Assembly: GCF_005146945.1 (NCBI RefSeq)
Contig: NZ_SWMS01000008.1
Coordinates: 62,001-126,000, forward strand
Source: Prauserella endophytica
GTDB taxonomy: Bacteria; Actinomycetota; Actinomycetes; Mycobacteriales; Pseudonocardiaceae
DNA length: 64,000 nucleotides
Direction: 5' to 3'
A program made the translations under genes and the position numbers. Of this stretch, positions 1 to 7,548 are shown in pieces (position 1 is the stretch's first letter; each line of letters opens with the position of its first letter). Below the pieces are notes generated by a model, which made no database searches, was not told where the DNA came from, and worked only from the letters and a program-made list of their open reading frames with translations.

Positions 1-1098
1 CTCGACGCGTTCACGCATGCCGATCAGACCGTGGCCCGAGTGCTGGGCGGAGACGGTGCCGGATGGGCCACCCTCGCCGTCGTCGGCGATGTCCAGCCGC
101 ACGCCGTCGCGGGCGAGCTCGGCGGTCAGCCACACCCGGGCGGAGGAGCCAGCGTGCTTGGCGACGTTGGCCAGCCCTTCCTGCACCAGGCGCAGCACCG
201 CGAGCGCCTTCACGGCGTCGAGCCCCGCGAGCGCGGGGTCCACCGTGGCGTCGATGCGCAGTCCCACCTGACGGCACCGGTCGATCACCGCGGCGACGGC
301 GGCGGGCAGCTCCGCGGGATCCACGAGGTCTCCGCCCGCCGTGTCCGTCGCCTCGGGGTCACGCAGGACCGCGACGAGCCGCCGCAGATCCGTGAGCGCG
401 CCGGAGCCGGTGGCGTGGACGTCGTCGAGGACCTGCCGCATCTGCTCGTCGCTCTCACCGAGCAGATGCCGCGCGACCCCTGTCCGCAGCACGATCGACG
501 CCACGTGGTGGGCGACGAGGTCGTGCAGCTCGCGGGCGATCGCGGTCCGCTCGGCGACGCGCACCATCTGCGACTCCGTGCGGCGCAGGCGTTCCTGCTC
601 CGCCGCACGCTCCTCAGCGTGCCTCGCGCGCGCGTTCATCCCGCCGATGTAGGCGCCCAGCACGAGCGGCCCCACCACCACGACGGCCGTCTGGAACACG
701 ATCTCGGCCGGGGAGCGCAGCGGGTTGGTCAGCCCGATGAGGAAGTACACGGCCGACAGCACCGTGGCCCCGGCCGGCAGCACCCAGCCGGTCCGCCGCA
801 TGGCCAGCTCCAGCAGGGCGAAGCTCGCCAGCACCTTGAGGGGAATCATGTTGTCGATGCCGAGGAGCTCGCCGGTGGCGAGCATGGCCGCCTGCGCGAG
901 CGCGCTGGCCAGCGGGCTGCGCGGCGAGAACCAGGCCGCGGCGAGGGCACCGGACAGCAGCGCCCAGCCGGAGGGGTCCGGCAGTTTGTCGGGCGGGGCG
1001 AGCAGCAGCAGGTACCCCACGGCGATCGCGGCCAGCAGCGAGACCCGCACCGGGGTGAGCTTGCGGTCGAAGAGTCGTTCGATGAGCGAGGCGAGCAT
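1..1098 (-). CDS. Two-component sensor histidine kinase, 3' end beyond window
   Basis: Membrane sensor kinase of the HisKA_3 (NarL-partner) class that autophosphorylates and passes phosphate to a LuxR-type regulator. The reading frame is open to the left edge, giving 366 codons. The N-terminal ~150 residues hold several hydrophobic segments, then the dimerisation helix carries RELHDLVAHHV with the phospho-acceptor His near residue 192. The ATP-binding domain follows, with an N-box (VQEGLANVAKHAG) and a G-box (GHGLIGMRERV) just before the edge, so only a short tail is missing. The ATG at 1098 is chosen because it opens a hydrophobic N-terminus. Its regulator would lie off the window to the left. 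It is divergent from a second kinase starting about 115 bp away. Confidence 0.88.
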   Translation of the reverse strand, partial: MLASLIERLFDRKLTPVRVSLLAAIAVGYLLLLAPPDKLPDPSGWALLSGALAAAWFSPRSPLASALAQAAMLATGELLGIDNMIPLKVLASFALLELAMRRTGWVLPAGATVLSAVYFLIGLTNPLRSPAEIVFQTAVVVVGPLVLGAYIGGMNARARHAEERAAEQERLRRTESQMVRVAERTAIARELHDLVAHHVASIVLRTGVARHLLGESDEQMRQVLDDVHATGSGALTDLRRLVAVLRDPEATDTAGGDLVDPAELPAAVAAVIDRCRQVGLRIDATVDPALAGLDAVKALAVLRLVQEGLANVAKHAGSSARVWLTAELARDGVRLDIADDGEGGPSGTVSAQHSGHGLIGMRERVE

Positions 1099-1214
1099 CG
1101 GCGGGTCCCGGTTTTCTCGTTGGGCGGCGCACACAGGCTAACCGTGAGGGCCGCCTTGTGGATCTCCCGCTGAGGAGGGAGGCGCGTTCTCTCAGCTTTT
1201 GCGAGGATCGCCTG

Positions 1215-2459
1215 GTGATACGGCGGATCCTCGGCCCGGTGACGAGCCGCTCGACGTACCGCCGGTGGGTGTTCCTGGTCCTCGGCGGGGCGTTGTCGGC
1301 CCCGTACGTGCTGTTCGGCGCGGTGGTGGTGCCCTCGGTCCTGCCGCTGTCGACCGACGACCTGGCGAGCGCGTTCCTCCTCGGCGGGGCCGGGGCGCTG
1401 GTGGTGCTCGCCGCGACGTCGCTGCTGCCGCCGGTGCGCGCGCTGGAACTGGCCGCCATCCGTGAGCTGCTGGACGATCCGGTGCCCGAGGCGGCCTCCG
1501 GACCCGTGAGCGGGCGAGCCCGCGTGCGAGCGGGTGCGATGTTCGTGGCGCACGTGCTGGTGGGCGCGCTGATCAGCCTGGCGAGCCTGATGCTGCCCGC
1601 GTTCCTCGGGCTCGCGTTCGCCGCGCCGTTCACCGGGAGCTTCGGTGCTGGCACCGACGGGCCGCTGCTGGTGCCCCGCGGCTGGGCGAGCGCGTGGCTG
1701 CCGGCGGCCTTCCTGCTCGCGATGCTGCTGCTCTTCCACGCCGTCGCGGGCGCGGGCGCGCTGCTCACCCGCGCGGCCGTGGCCTGGCTCGGGCCGTCCG
1801 CCGCCGAGCGCGTGGCCCTGCTCGAACGACGCACCGAGCGGCTGGCCGAGCGCAACCGGCTCGCCCGCGAACTGCACGACTCCGTCGGGCACGCCCTCAG
1901 CGTCGTGTCGCTGCAGGCGGGGGCAGCGCGGCGCACGCTGCGCCGCGACCCGGACACGGCGGAGCGGGCGCTCGAGGCGATCGAGGAGTCCGCCCGCGCC
2001 GCGCTCGACGACCTCGACCACGTGCTCGGCCTCCTACGGGAGGAGCGGGCGGGACGGGCGCCGCAGGCCGGGCTCGCCGAGCTGCCCGCCCTGCTGTCGG
2101 CGACGAGGGCGGCGGGGGTCGAGGTGGACAGCGAGGTGCGCGCCGAGGCCGCCGCGGTCGCGCCGGTGGTGTCGCGCGAGGCGTACCGGATCCTGCAGGA
2201 GTGCCTTACGAACGTTCTGCGGCACGCGGGCAAGGTGCCGGTCACACTCAGGGTGGCCGAGGCCGACGGCGGGCTCGAGCTCACCGTGCGCAACCCCGTC
2301 GGCGCCGCGCGCGACTCGGCGCGCAACGGTGGCGGCAGCGGGCTGCGCGGCATCGCGGAGCGGGTCGACGTGCTCGGCGGGCGGTTGCGCGCTGGGAGAC
2401 AGGGACGAGACTGGGAGGTCGCCGTGTGGCTGCCTGCCGGGGGACGAGGGGGCGAGTGA
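1215..2459 (+). CDS. Two-component sensor histidine kinase (HisKA_3 family)
   Basis: Sensor kinase with about four transmembrane helices in the first ~190 residues, a dimerisation/phosphotransfer helix with RELHDSVGHALSV (His near residue 221), and a C-terminal HATPase domain with N-box ECLTNVLRHAG and G-box GSGLRGIAERV. The signal is not recognisable from sequence. The frame also allows a GTG at 1158, but the GTG at 1215 has a GAGGAT ribosome-binding site about seven bases upstream and gives the expected short cytoplasmic N-terminus. Its stop directly abuts the GTG of the response regulator at 2460, so the two are translationally coupled and form a cognate pair. Confidence 0.9.
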   Translation: MIRRILGPVTSRSTYRRWVFLVLGGALSAPYVLFGAVVVPSVLPLSTDDLASAFLLGGAGALVVLAATSLLPPVRALELAAIRELLDDPVPEAASGPVSGRARVRAGAMFVAHVLVGALISLASLMLPAFLGLAFAAPFTGSFGAGTDGPLLVPRGWASAWLPAAFLLAMLLLFHAVAGAGALLTRAAVAWLGPSAAERVALLERRTERLAERNRLARELHDSVGHALSVVSLQAGAARRTLRRDPDTAERALEAIEESARAALDDLDHVLGLLREERAGRAPQAGLAELPALLSATRAAGVEVDSEVRAEAAAVAPVVSREAYRILQECLTNVLRHAGKVPVTLRVAEADGGLELTVRNPVGAARDSARNGGGSGLRGIAERVDVLGGRLRAGRQGRDWEVAVWLPAGGRGGE

Positions 2460-3137
2460 GTGGACGACAACCGCATCGGGGTGCTGCTCGTGGACGACGA
2501 GCAGCTCGTTCGCACGGGACTGCGGGCCATCCTGGAGTCCGAGCCGGACCTGGCGGTGGTCGGCGAGGCCGCCGACGGCGCGGAGGTGCCCGGGCTGGTG
2601 GCGCGGCACCGGCCGGACGTGGTGCTGATGGACGTGCGGATGCCGTCGGTGGACGGGATCAGGGCGACCGAGCACCTGCTGTCCACAGCGGACCGTCCGC
2701 CGAAGATCGTGGTGGTGACGACGTTCGAGAACGACGACTACGTCTACGACGCGCTGCGGGCGGGCGCGAGCGGTTTCCTGCTCAAGCGCGCGCGGCCGGA
2801 GGAGATCCTGTCGGCGGTGCGCACCGTAGTCGCCGGTGACTCGCTGCTGTTCCCGGCAGCGATCCGCAGGCTCGCGGCCAGGAACGCGCGGGGTGCGGGG
2901 CGGGACGGTCTGCGCGGGGCGAACCTCACCGAACGTGAGTCCGAGGTGCTGCGCCTCATGGCGTCCGGTTTGTCCAATGTGGAGATCGCGGAGCGGTTGT
3001 TCCTCGGGTTGCAGACCGTGAAGACCCACGTCGGCAACGTGCTCGCCAAGCTCGGCGCCCGCGACCGCACCCAGGCCGTGATCGAGGCCTACGAGTCCGG
3101 GTTCGTCTCGCCGAGCGACGGCGTCCGCCGGTCTTGA
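2460..3137 (+). CDS. LuxR/NarL-family response regulator
   Basis: Cytoplasmic transcription factor that receives phosphate from the kinase encoded immediately upstream. The receiver domain (residues ~5-120) has the acidic pair VDDEQ, phospho-acceptor Asp58 in VVLMDVRMPS, and the switch Thr in VVVTTFEND. The C-terminal LuxR-type HTH (~155-215) has LTERESEVLRLMASGLSN and the recognition helix segment QTVKTHVGNVLAKL. Length (225 aa) is normal. The GTG start follows the kinase stop with no gap. Targets are unknown; kinase-regulator operons of this type often control an adjacent transporter, but none lies next to it here. Confidence 0.93.
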   Translation: MDDNRIGVLLVDDEQLVRTGLRAILESEPDLAVVGEAADGAEVPGLVARHRPDVVLMDVRMPSVDGIRATEHLLSTADRPPKIVVVTTFENDDYVYDALRAGASGFLLKRARPEEILSAVRTVVAGDSLLFPAAIRRLAARNARGAGRDGLRGANLTERESEVLRLMASGLSNVEIAERLFLGLQTVKTHVGNVLAKLGARDRTQAVIEAYESGFVSPSDGVRRS

Positions 3138-3146
3138 TCGCTCCCG

Positions 3147-3152
3147 TACGGT
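3147..3152 (+). promoter_or_regulatory. Possible -10 box of a leaderless promoter for dgt
   Basis: TACGGT fits the actinobacterial -10 pattern TANNNT and ends seven bases before the ATG at 3160. Transcription would therefore begin at the start codon. No convincing -35 is visible. Confidence 0.35.
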
Positions 3153-3159
3153 TATGCGC

Positions 3160-4725
3160 ATGGAAGCAGAGCCGGACCCCCGGGCACGGCGCCGGGACGA
3201 GCCCGCCGAGGCAGGCGGGTTCGCCGACCTGATCAGCAGCCCGTTCCGGCTCGACCGGGACCGGATCGCCGCGTCGCCGTTCTTCGCCCGCCTCGGCGGC
3301 GTCACGCAGGTCGTGAGCGCGGGCGGGTCGGGCCTGCTGCACAACCGGCTCACCCACAGCCTCAAGGTCGCGCAGGTCGCGAGGGCGATCGCCGAGCGCA
3401 TCACCGCGCACGGTGACACGGGCGGGATCGTCGCCAAGCTGGGCGGCTGCGACCCCGATGTCGCCGAGGCCGCCGCGCTGGGCCACGACCTCGGGCACCC
3501 GCCGTTCGGCCACCTCGGGGAGCAGGTGCTCGACCGCATCGCGCGGCACCGCTACGGCCTGCCCGACGGGTTCGAGGGCAACGCGCAGACGTTCCGGATC
3601 GTCACCAAGACCGAGGTGGGCGGGCCAACGCCGCAGGGGCTGAACCTGACGGCCGCGGTGCGGGCCGCGCTGCTGAAGTACCCGTGGGCGCGCCTGCACT
3701 ACCCGGACCCGCACCCCGCCGACCTGAGCACCCCGCCGAGGGGAGCCGCGGAGCCGGACGACGCGCCGGGCACGGGCTCGGCGAAGTTCTCCGCGTACTC
3801 CACCGAGCTGGACGACCTCGAGCACTCGCGCACGCCGTTCTCGGGGCGCGTGGAGCGCTGGCAGCAGACGGTGGAGGCCTCGGTGATGGACCTCGCCGAT
3901 GACATCGCCTACGCCATCCACGACATCCAGGACTTCCACCGCATCGGGGTGCTCCAGCACGCCGCCGTCGCCACCGAGCTGGGCCAGTGGCTCTCGCGCG
4001 CGGGCGAGCTGGCCGAGCTGCCCTCGGCCGCGCTGCGCGACGAGCACCGCAACCCCGGCCGGTCACTGGAGTACGTGCGGCGCCGGATGCACGCCAAGGA
4101 CGCGTGGGTGGTGGACGACGACGCGTTCGCGCACGCCGTGGCGCGGGTGCGGGCCGAGCTGGTTGACGACCTGCTCGCGATCCCGTTCGACGGCTCGATC
4201 GAGGCCGAGCAGGCGATGGCGACGTTCTCCGCGCGCTGGACGGCCCGGCTCGTGGAGGGCGTGCTCGTCACCCCGTCGCCGCCCACCCGCACGGGGCACG
4301 TGACCCTGCGGCCAGCACAGTGGCACGAGGTGCAGGTGCTGAAGTTCGTGCACCGGCGGTTCGTGCTGCAACGGCCCGATCTCGCCCTGCACCAGCGCGG
4401 GCAGGCCAGCATGCTCACCAACCTGGTCGACGCGCTCGACGCGTGGCTCACCGACCGCGACGAGGCGCGCCGCCTGCCGCGCAGGCTGCACGACCTGGTC
4501 GCGCTCGCGCACCTGGAGTACACGGCGCTGGCCGAGCGGTCACCGGAGCTGCTCGTGGGCGCGACGGGCGAGCCCGTGCGCGGCAGCGACGCCGTGCGGG
4601 CCCTCGCGCGCGGGCGTGCTGTGGTGGACTTCGTGGCGTCGCTGACCGACCGGCAGGCGGCGAGCATGCTCGACGCGATCTCGGGGCACGCCACGCAGCC
4701 GTGGTCGGAGTCGTTCGTCCTGTGA
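3160..4725 (+). CDS. dgt: dGTP triphosphohydrolase-like HD-domain protein
   Basis: Predicted deoxyguanosinetriphosphate triphosphohydrolase (EC 3.1.5.1 type), cleaving dGTP or other dNTPs to nucleoside and triphosphate and so helping set dNTP pools. The HD-domain metal ligands are visible: His in RLTHSLKVAQVA, the His-Asp pair in LGHDLGHPPFGH (about residues 109-119), and a later Asp in MDLADDIAYAIHDIQ. At 521 aa it is close to the Escherichia coli enzyme. An in-frame ATG at 3154 is also possible; 3160 is preferred because a TACGGT hexamer sits seven bases upstream, the geometry of a leaderless transcript. The stop overlaps the next start by four bases. Whether it acts on dGTP specifically cannot be told from sequence. 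Confidence 0.88.
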   Translation: MEAEPDPRARRRDEPAEAGGFADLISSPFRLDRDRIAASPFFARLGGVTQVVSAGGSGLLHNRLTHSLKVAQVARAIAERITAHGDTGGIVAKLGGCDPDVAEAAALGHDLGHPPFGHLGEQVLDRIARHRYGLPDGFEGNAQTFRIVTKTEVGGPTPQGLNLTAAVRAALLKYPWARLHYPDPHPADLSTPPRGAAEPDDAPGTGSAKFSAYSTELDDLEHSRTPFSGRVERWQQTVEASVMDLADDIAYAIHDIQDFHRIGVLQHAAVATELGQWLSRAGELAELPSAALRDEHRNPGRSLEYVRRRMHAKDAWVVDDDAFAHAVARVRAELVDDLLAIPFDGSIEAEQAMATFSARWTARLVEGVLVTPSPPTRTGHVTLRPAQWHEVQVLKFVHRRFVLQRPDLALHQRGQASMLTNLVDALDAWLTDRDEARRLPRRLHDLVALAHLEYTALAERSPELLVGATGEPVRGSDAVRALARGRAVVDFVASLTDRQAASMLDAISGHATQPWSESFVL

Positions 4726-5381
4726 GCGCGCGGCAGGTGCGGGGCGGCGGCAGGGCCGTCGAGGTGGAGCCCGCGCGGCTCGCCGGGTGGTTCGAGCGCT
4801 TCGCCGCCCGCAACGACGGCGTCGTGAGCACCCGGCTCGGCTCCGGCGAGGTGGTGGTGACCGGCGGCAACGGCACCACCGCGACCGTGGCGGTGCCGTT
4901 CCCGCCGCTTCCGGCCGAGGGCGAGCGGGAGGGGCTCGCGGTGGGGCCGCTCGTCGACCACGTGCGCGCGCCCCGGCGGCTCGGGCTGCTGCTCGTGCGG
5001 CTCGGAGGGCACAGCGTGGGCGTCGCCGAGCAGGGCAAGGTGCTCGTGTCGCGCACCGACCGGCATCTCGTGCACGGCCGCAGCGCCGCGGGCGGCTGGT
5101 CGCAGCAGCGGTTCGCCCGCCGTCGCGAGGGGCAGGCGCGGCAGGCGTTGCGTTCGGCCGCCGACGACGCCGGGGCGGTGCTGCTGCCGAGGTTGTCCGA
5201 ACTGGACGCGGTGGTGCTCGGCGGGGACCGCAGGGCGCTGGACGAGCTGCGGGCCGATCGCCGGCTCGAGCCGCTGTTCGCGCTGGCCGTCCCCCGGGTG
5301 CTCGACATCGGCGAGCCGCGCCGCTCGGTGCTTGACGACGCGGCCGTGCGTGCGCTCGCGGTGGAGATCGTCCTGCGGTGA
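4722..5381 (+). CDS. acVLRF1-family peptidyl-tRNA hydrolase (actinobacterial release-factor fold)
   Basis: 219-residue protein of the actinobacterial VLRF1 family, relatives of eRF1 and Vms1 thought to release nascent chains from stalled large-subunit complexes. The family signature GGWSQQRFARRRE is present around residues 125-137; its Gln would be the catalytic-loop residue replacing the GGQ Gln of release factors. The C-terminal half (LLPRLSELDAVVLGGDRR) matches the family fold. The GTG at 4722 overlaps the dgt stop by four bases, showing operon coupling. A ribosome-rescue role beside the downstream ABC-F ribosome-protection-like ATPase is a suggestive neighbourhood, but that link is inference. 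Confidence 0.85.
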   Translation: MSARQVRGGGRAVEVEPARLAGWFERFAARNDGVVSTRLGSGEVVVTGGNGTTATVAVPFPPLPAEGEREGLAVGPLVDHVRAPRRLGLLLVRLGGHSVGVAEQGKVLVSRTDRHLVHGRSAAGGWSQQRFARRREGQARQALRSAADDAGAVLLPRLSELDAVVLGGDRRALDELRADRRLEPLFALAVPRVLDIGEPRRSVLDDAAVRALAVEIVLR

Positions 5382-5421
5382 GGCCGGTCACCGCCGGGGA
5401 AAATCGCTCGACCCCGGCCCG

Positions 5422-5427
5422 TACACT
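5422..5427 (+). promoter_or_regulatory. Probable -10 box upstream of the ABC-F leader
   Basis: TACACT matches TANNNT and lies seven bases before a GTG that opens a very short reading frame. An AT-rich GGGGAAAAT block sits about 18-27 bases further upstream, near where a -35 or activator site would be. In M. tuberculosis the equivalent ABC-F gene belongs to the WhiB7 regulon, and WhiB7 promoters carry an AT-rich element near the -35. The resemblance is suggestive only. Confidence 0.45.
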
Positions 5428-5434
5428 GGCAGTC

Positions 5435-5455
5435 GTGGTCGTTCGCCTGGAGTAG
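5435..5455 (+). CDS. Putative six-codon leader peptide upstream of ABC-F gene
   Basis: A GTG placed exactly seven bases after a TACACT -10 hexamer opens MVVRLE and ends at TAG (5453-5455), 63 bases before the ABC-F start. Leaderless initiation at this GTG is plausible from the geometry. Short leader peptides are a known device for antibiotic-sensing attenuation of ABC-F resistance genes. The spacer contains only a weak CCCGC/GCGGG hairpin, so an attenuator structure is not obvious. It may equally be a chance frame. Confidence 0.3.
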   Translation: MVVRLE

Positions 5456-5518
5456 CCGTCCCGCCCTGCGCGGGTATCGCACGCTGTCCAGTTCCGCTTC
5501 CAGGTCACGGAGATTCCC

Positions 5519-7147
5519 TTGATCACGGCCACCGGCCTCGAACTGCGCGCGGGTTCGCGCGTGCTCCTCGCCGACACCACCCTGCGTATCCAGCCCGGCG
5601 ACCGCATCGGTCTCGTCGGCCGCAACGGCGCGGGCAAGACCACGACCCTCAAGGTTCTCGCCGGTGAGGGCGAGCCCTACTCGGGCATCGTCCAGCACGG
5701 CGCCGAGCTCGGCTACCTGCCGCAGGACCCGCGCGAGGGCGATCTGTCGGTCACCGCGAAGGACCGCGTGCTCTCCGCGCGTGGCCTCGACACGCTCGTG
5801 CGCGACATGGAGAAGGCGCAGACCGCCATGTCGGAGCTGGTCGACGACAACGAGCGCGACAGGGCGGTGCGCCGCTACGGCAGGCTCGAGGAGCGGTTCG
5901 CCGCGCTGGGCGGGTACGCGGCCGAGAGCGAGGCCGCGCGGATCTGCGCGAACCTCGGCCTGGAGGAGCGGGTCCTGGGGCAGCCGCTGCGGACGCTGTC
6001 CGGTGGCCAGCGCAGGCGCGTGGAGCTGTCCCGCATCCTGTTCGCGGCCTCCGAGGCGGGCGCCGGGGGCAAATCGGGCACGATCCTGTTGCTCGACGAG
6101 CCGACCAACCACCTCGACGCCGACTCGATCAGCTGGCTGCGCGGCTTCCTCAAGTCCCACGACGGCGGTCTCGTGGTGATCAGCCACGACGTCGAGCTGC
6201 TCGACGAGGTCGTCAACAAGGTCTGGTTCCTCGACGCGACGCGCGGGGAGCTGGACAACTACAACATGAACTGGAAGCGGTACCTCGAGGCGCGGGCCAC
6301 CGACGAGAAGCGCCGCCGCCGCGAGCGGGCCAACGCCGAGAAGAAGGCGGCCGCGCTGCAACAGCAGGCCGCCAAGCTGGGCGCCAAGGCCACCAAGGCC
6401 GTGGCGGCGAAGAACATGGCGCGCCGGGCTGAGCAGATGCTCGCGAACCTGGACGACGAGCGCCAGGCCGACAAGGTCGCGCGTATCAAGTTCCCCGCAC
6501 CGGCCCCGTGCGGGAAGACCCCGCTCACGGCGGAGGACCTTTCGAAGTCGTACGGCTCGCTGGAGATCTTCACCGGCGTGGACCTCGCGATCGACCGCGG
6601 CTCGAAGGTGGTCGTGCTCGGGCTCAACGGCGCGGGCAAGACCACGCTGCTGCGCCTGCTCGGCGGCATGGAGACGCCTGACACCGGCCGTGTCGTCGCG
6701 GGCCACGGGCTGCGGCTCGGCTACTACGCGCAGGAGCACGAGACGCTCGACCACGACGCGACCGTGTGGGAGAACACCCGGCACCTCGCGCCCGACACGG
6801 GTGCACAGGAGCTGCGGAACCTGCTCGGCTCGTTTCTGTTCTCCGGTGAGCAGCTCGACCAGCCCGCGGGCACGCTGTCGGGTGGCGAGAAGACCCGGCT
6901 GGCGCTGGCCGGGCTGGTGTCGAGCGCGGCGAACGTGCTGCTGCTCGACGAGCCCACCAACAACCTGGACCCGGCGAGCCGCGAGCAGGTGCTCGACGCG
7001 CTGCGCAGCTACACCGGTGCGGTGGTGCTCGTGACCCACGACCCGGGCGCCGTGGAGGCGCTGGAACCCGAACGCGTGATCCTGTTGCCGGATGGCACGG
7101 AGGATCATTGGTCGGCCGATTATCTCGAACTCGTGCAGCTCGCCTGA
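5519..7147 (+). CDS. ABC-F family ATPase (Rv1473-like)
   Basis: Soluble protein with two tandem ATP-binding cassettes and no membrane domain, the ABC-F layout; such proteins act on the ribosome, either as translation factors or in antibiotic protection. Cassette 1 has Walker A GRNGAGKTT (~34-42), signature LSGGQRRRVELS and Walker B ILLLDEPTNHLD. A basic, Lys/Arg/Ala-rich inter-domain linker follows (RRRRERANAEKKAAALQ). Cassette 2 has GLNGAGKTTL, LSGGEKTRLALAG and VLLLDEPTNNLD. At 542 aa it matches my recollection of Rv1473, and the small HTH gene that follows in both genomes supports orthology. The start is TTG at 5519, the first codon that opens the N-terminal strand. Whether it confers drug resistance is not visible from sequence. 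Confidence 0.9.
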   Translation: MITATGLELRAGSRVLLADTTLRIQPGDRIGLVGRNGAGKTTTLKVLAGEGEPYSGIVQHGAELGYLPQDPREGDLSVTAKDRVLSARGLDTLVRDMEKAQTAMSELVDDNERDRAVRRYGRLEERFAALGGYAAESEAARICANLGLEERVLGQPLRTLSGGQRRRVELSRILFAASEAGAGGKSGTILLLDEPTNHLDADSISWLRGFLKSHDGGLVVISHDVELLDEVVNKVWFLDATRGELDNYNMNWKRYLEARATDEKRRRRERANAEKKAAALQQQAAKLGAKATKAVAAKNMARRAEQMLANLDDERQADKVARIKFPAPAPCGKTPLTAEDLSKSYGSLEIFTGVDLAIDRGSKVVVLGLNGAGKTTLLRLLGGMETPDTGRVVAGHGLRLGYYAQEHETLDHDATVWENTRHLAPDTGAQELRNLLGSFLFSGEQLDQPAGTLSGGEKTRLALAGLVSSAANVLLLDEPTNNLDPASREQVLDALRSYTGAVVLVTHDPGAVEALEPERVILLPDGTEDHWSADYLELVQLA

Positions 7148-7338
7148 GTTGACTCGACGCCAAATACGCGGCCAAGTCGTTAGTTGATGTTCGACAAACA
7201 CTGAATCGGCCCAATATCTTCGCGGTTTCGGAAGGTTTTTGGCCCGTCGTCTGGCATTCCGCCGCTCAGTGTTCGATCATTGCGGCGGCAGGGGTCGAAT
7301 GTGGCCCGAAACACCATACGGGTGGAAGGTGGATCGAC

Positions 7339-7548
7339 GTGGCAGACCTGAAGAAGGGTGCGCGCATCACCGGAAACACACGCGACAAGTTGGCCGCTGA
7401 CCTGAAGAAGAAATACGAGAAGGGGGCGAGCATTCGCTCGCTGGCGGAGTCAACCGGACGTTCCTACGGTTTCGTGCACCGGGTCCTCTCGGAATCCGGC
7501 GTGCAGCTCCGCGGCCGCGGCGGCGCCACTCGCGTCAAGAAGAAGTAA
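7339..7548 (+). CDS. Small helix-turn-helix DNA-binding protein (Rv1473A-like)
   Basis: 69-residue basic protein with a compact HTH: SIRSLAESTGRSYGFVHRVLSES forms the helix-turn-helix, flanked by KKKYEKGA and a basic tail GRGGATRVKKK. Highly conserved small proteins of this kind are widespread in actinobacteria. The M. tuberculosis homologue (Rv1473A) lies beside the same ABC-F gene, but no target is known to me. The GTG start at 7339 has AAGGTGG six bases upstream. A 190-bp, relatively AT-rich gap separates it from the ABC-F gene, so it probably has its own promoter. Its 3' end overlaps the convergent membrane-protein gene by 14 bp. Confidence 0.85.
   Translation: MADLKKGARITGNTRDKLAADLKKKYEKGASIRSLAESTGRSYGFVHRVLSESGVQLRGRGGATRVKKK

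Noticed and set aside
4448-7201. A 917-codon minus-strand frame antisense to the VLRF1 and ABC-F genes
   Set aside because: Same high-GC shadow effect; the plus strand carries complete domain motifs throughout.
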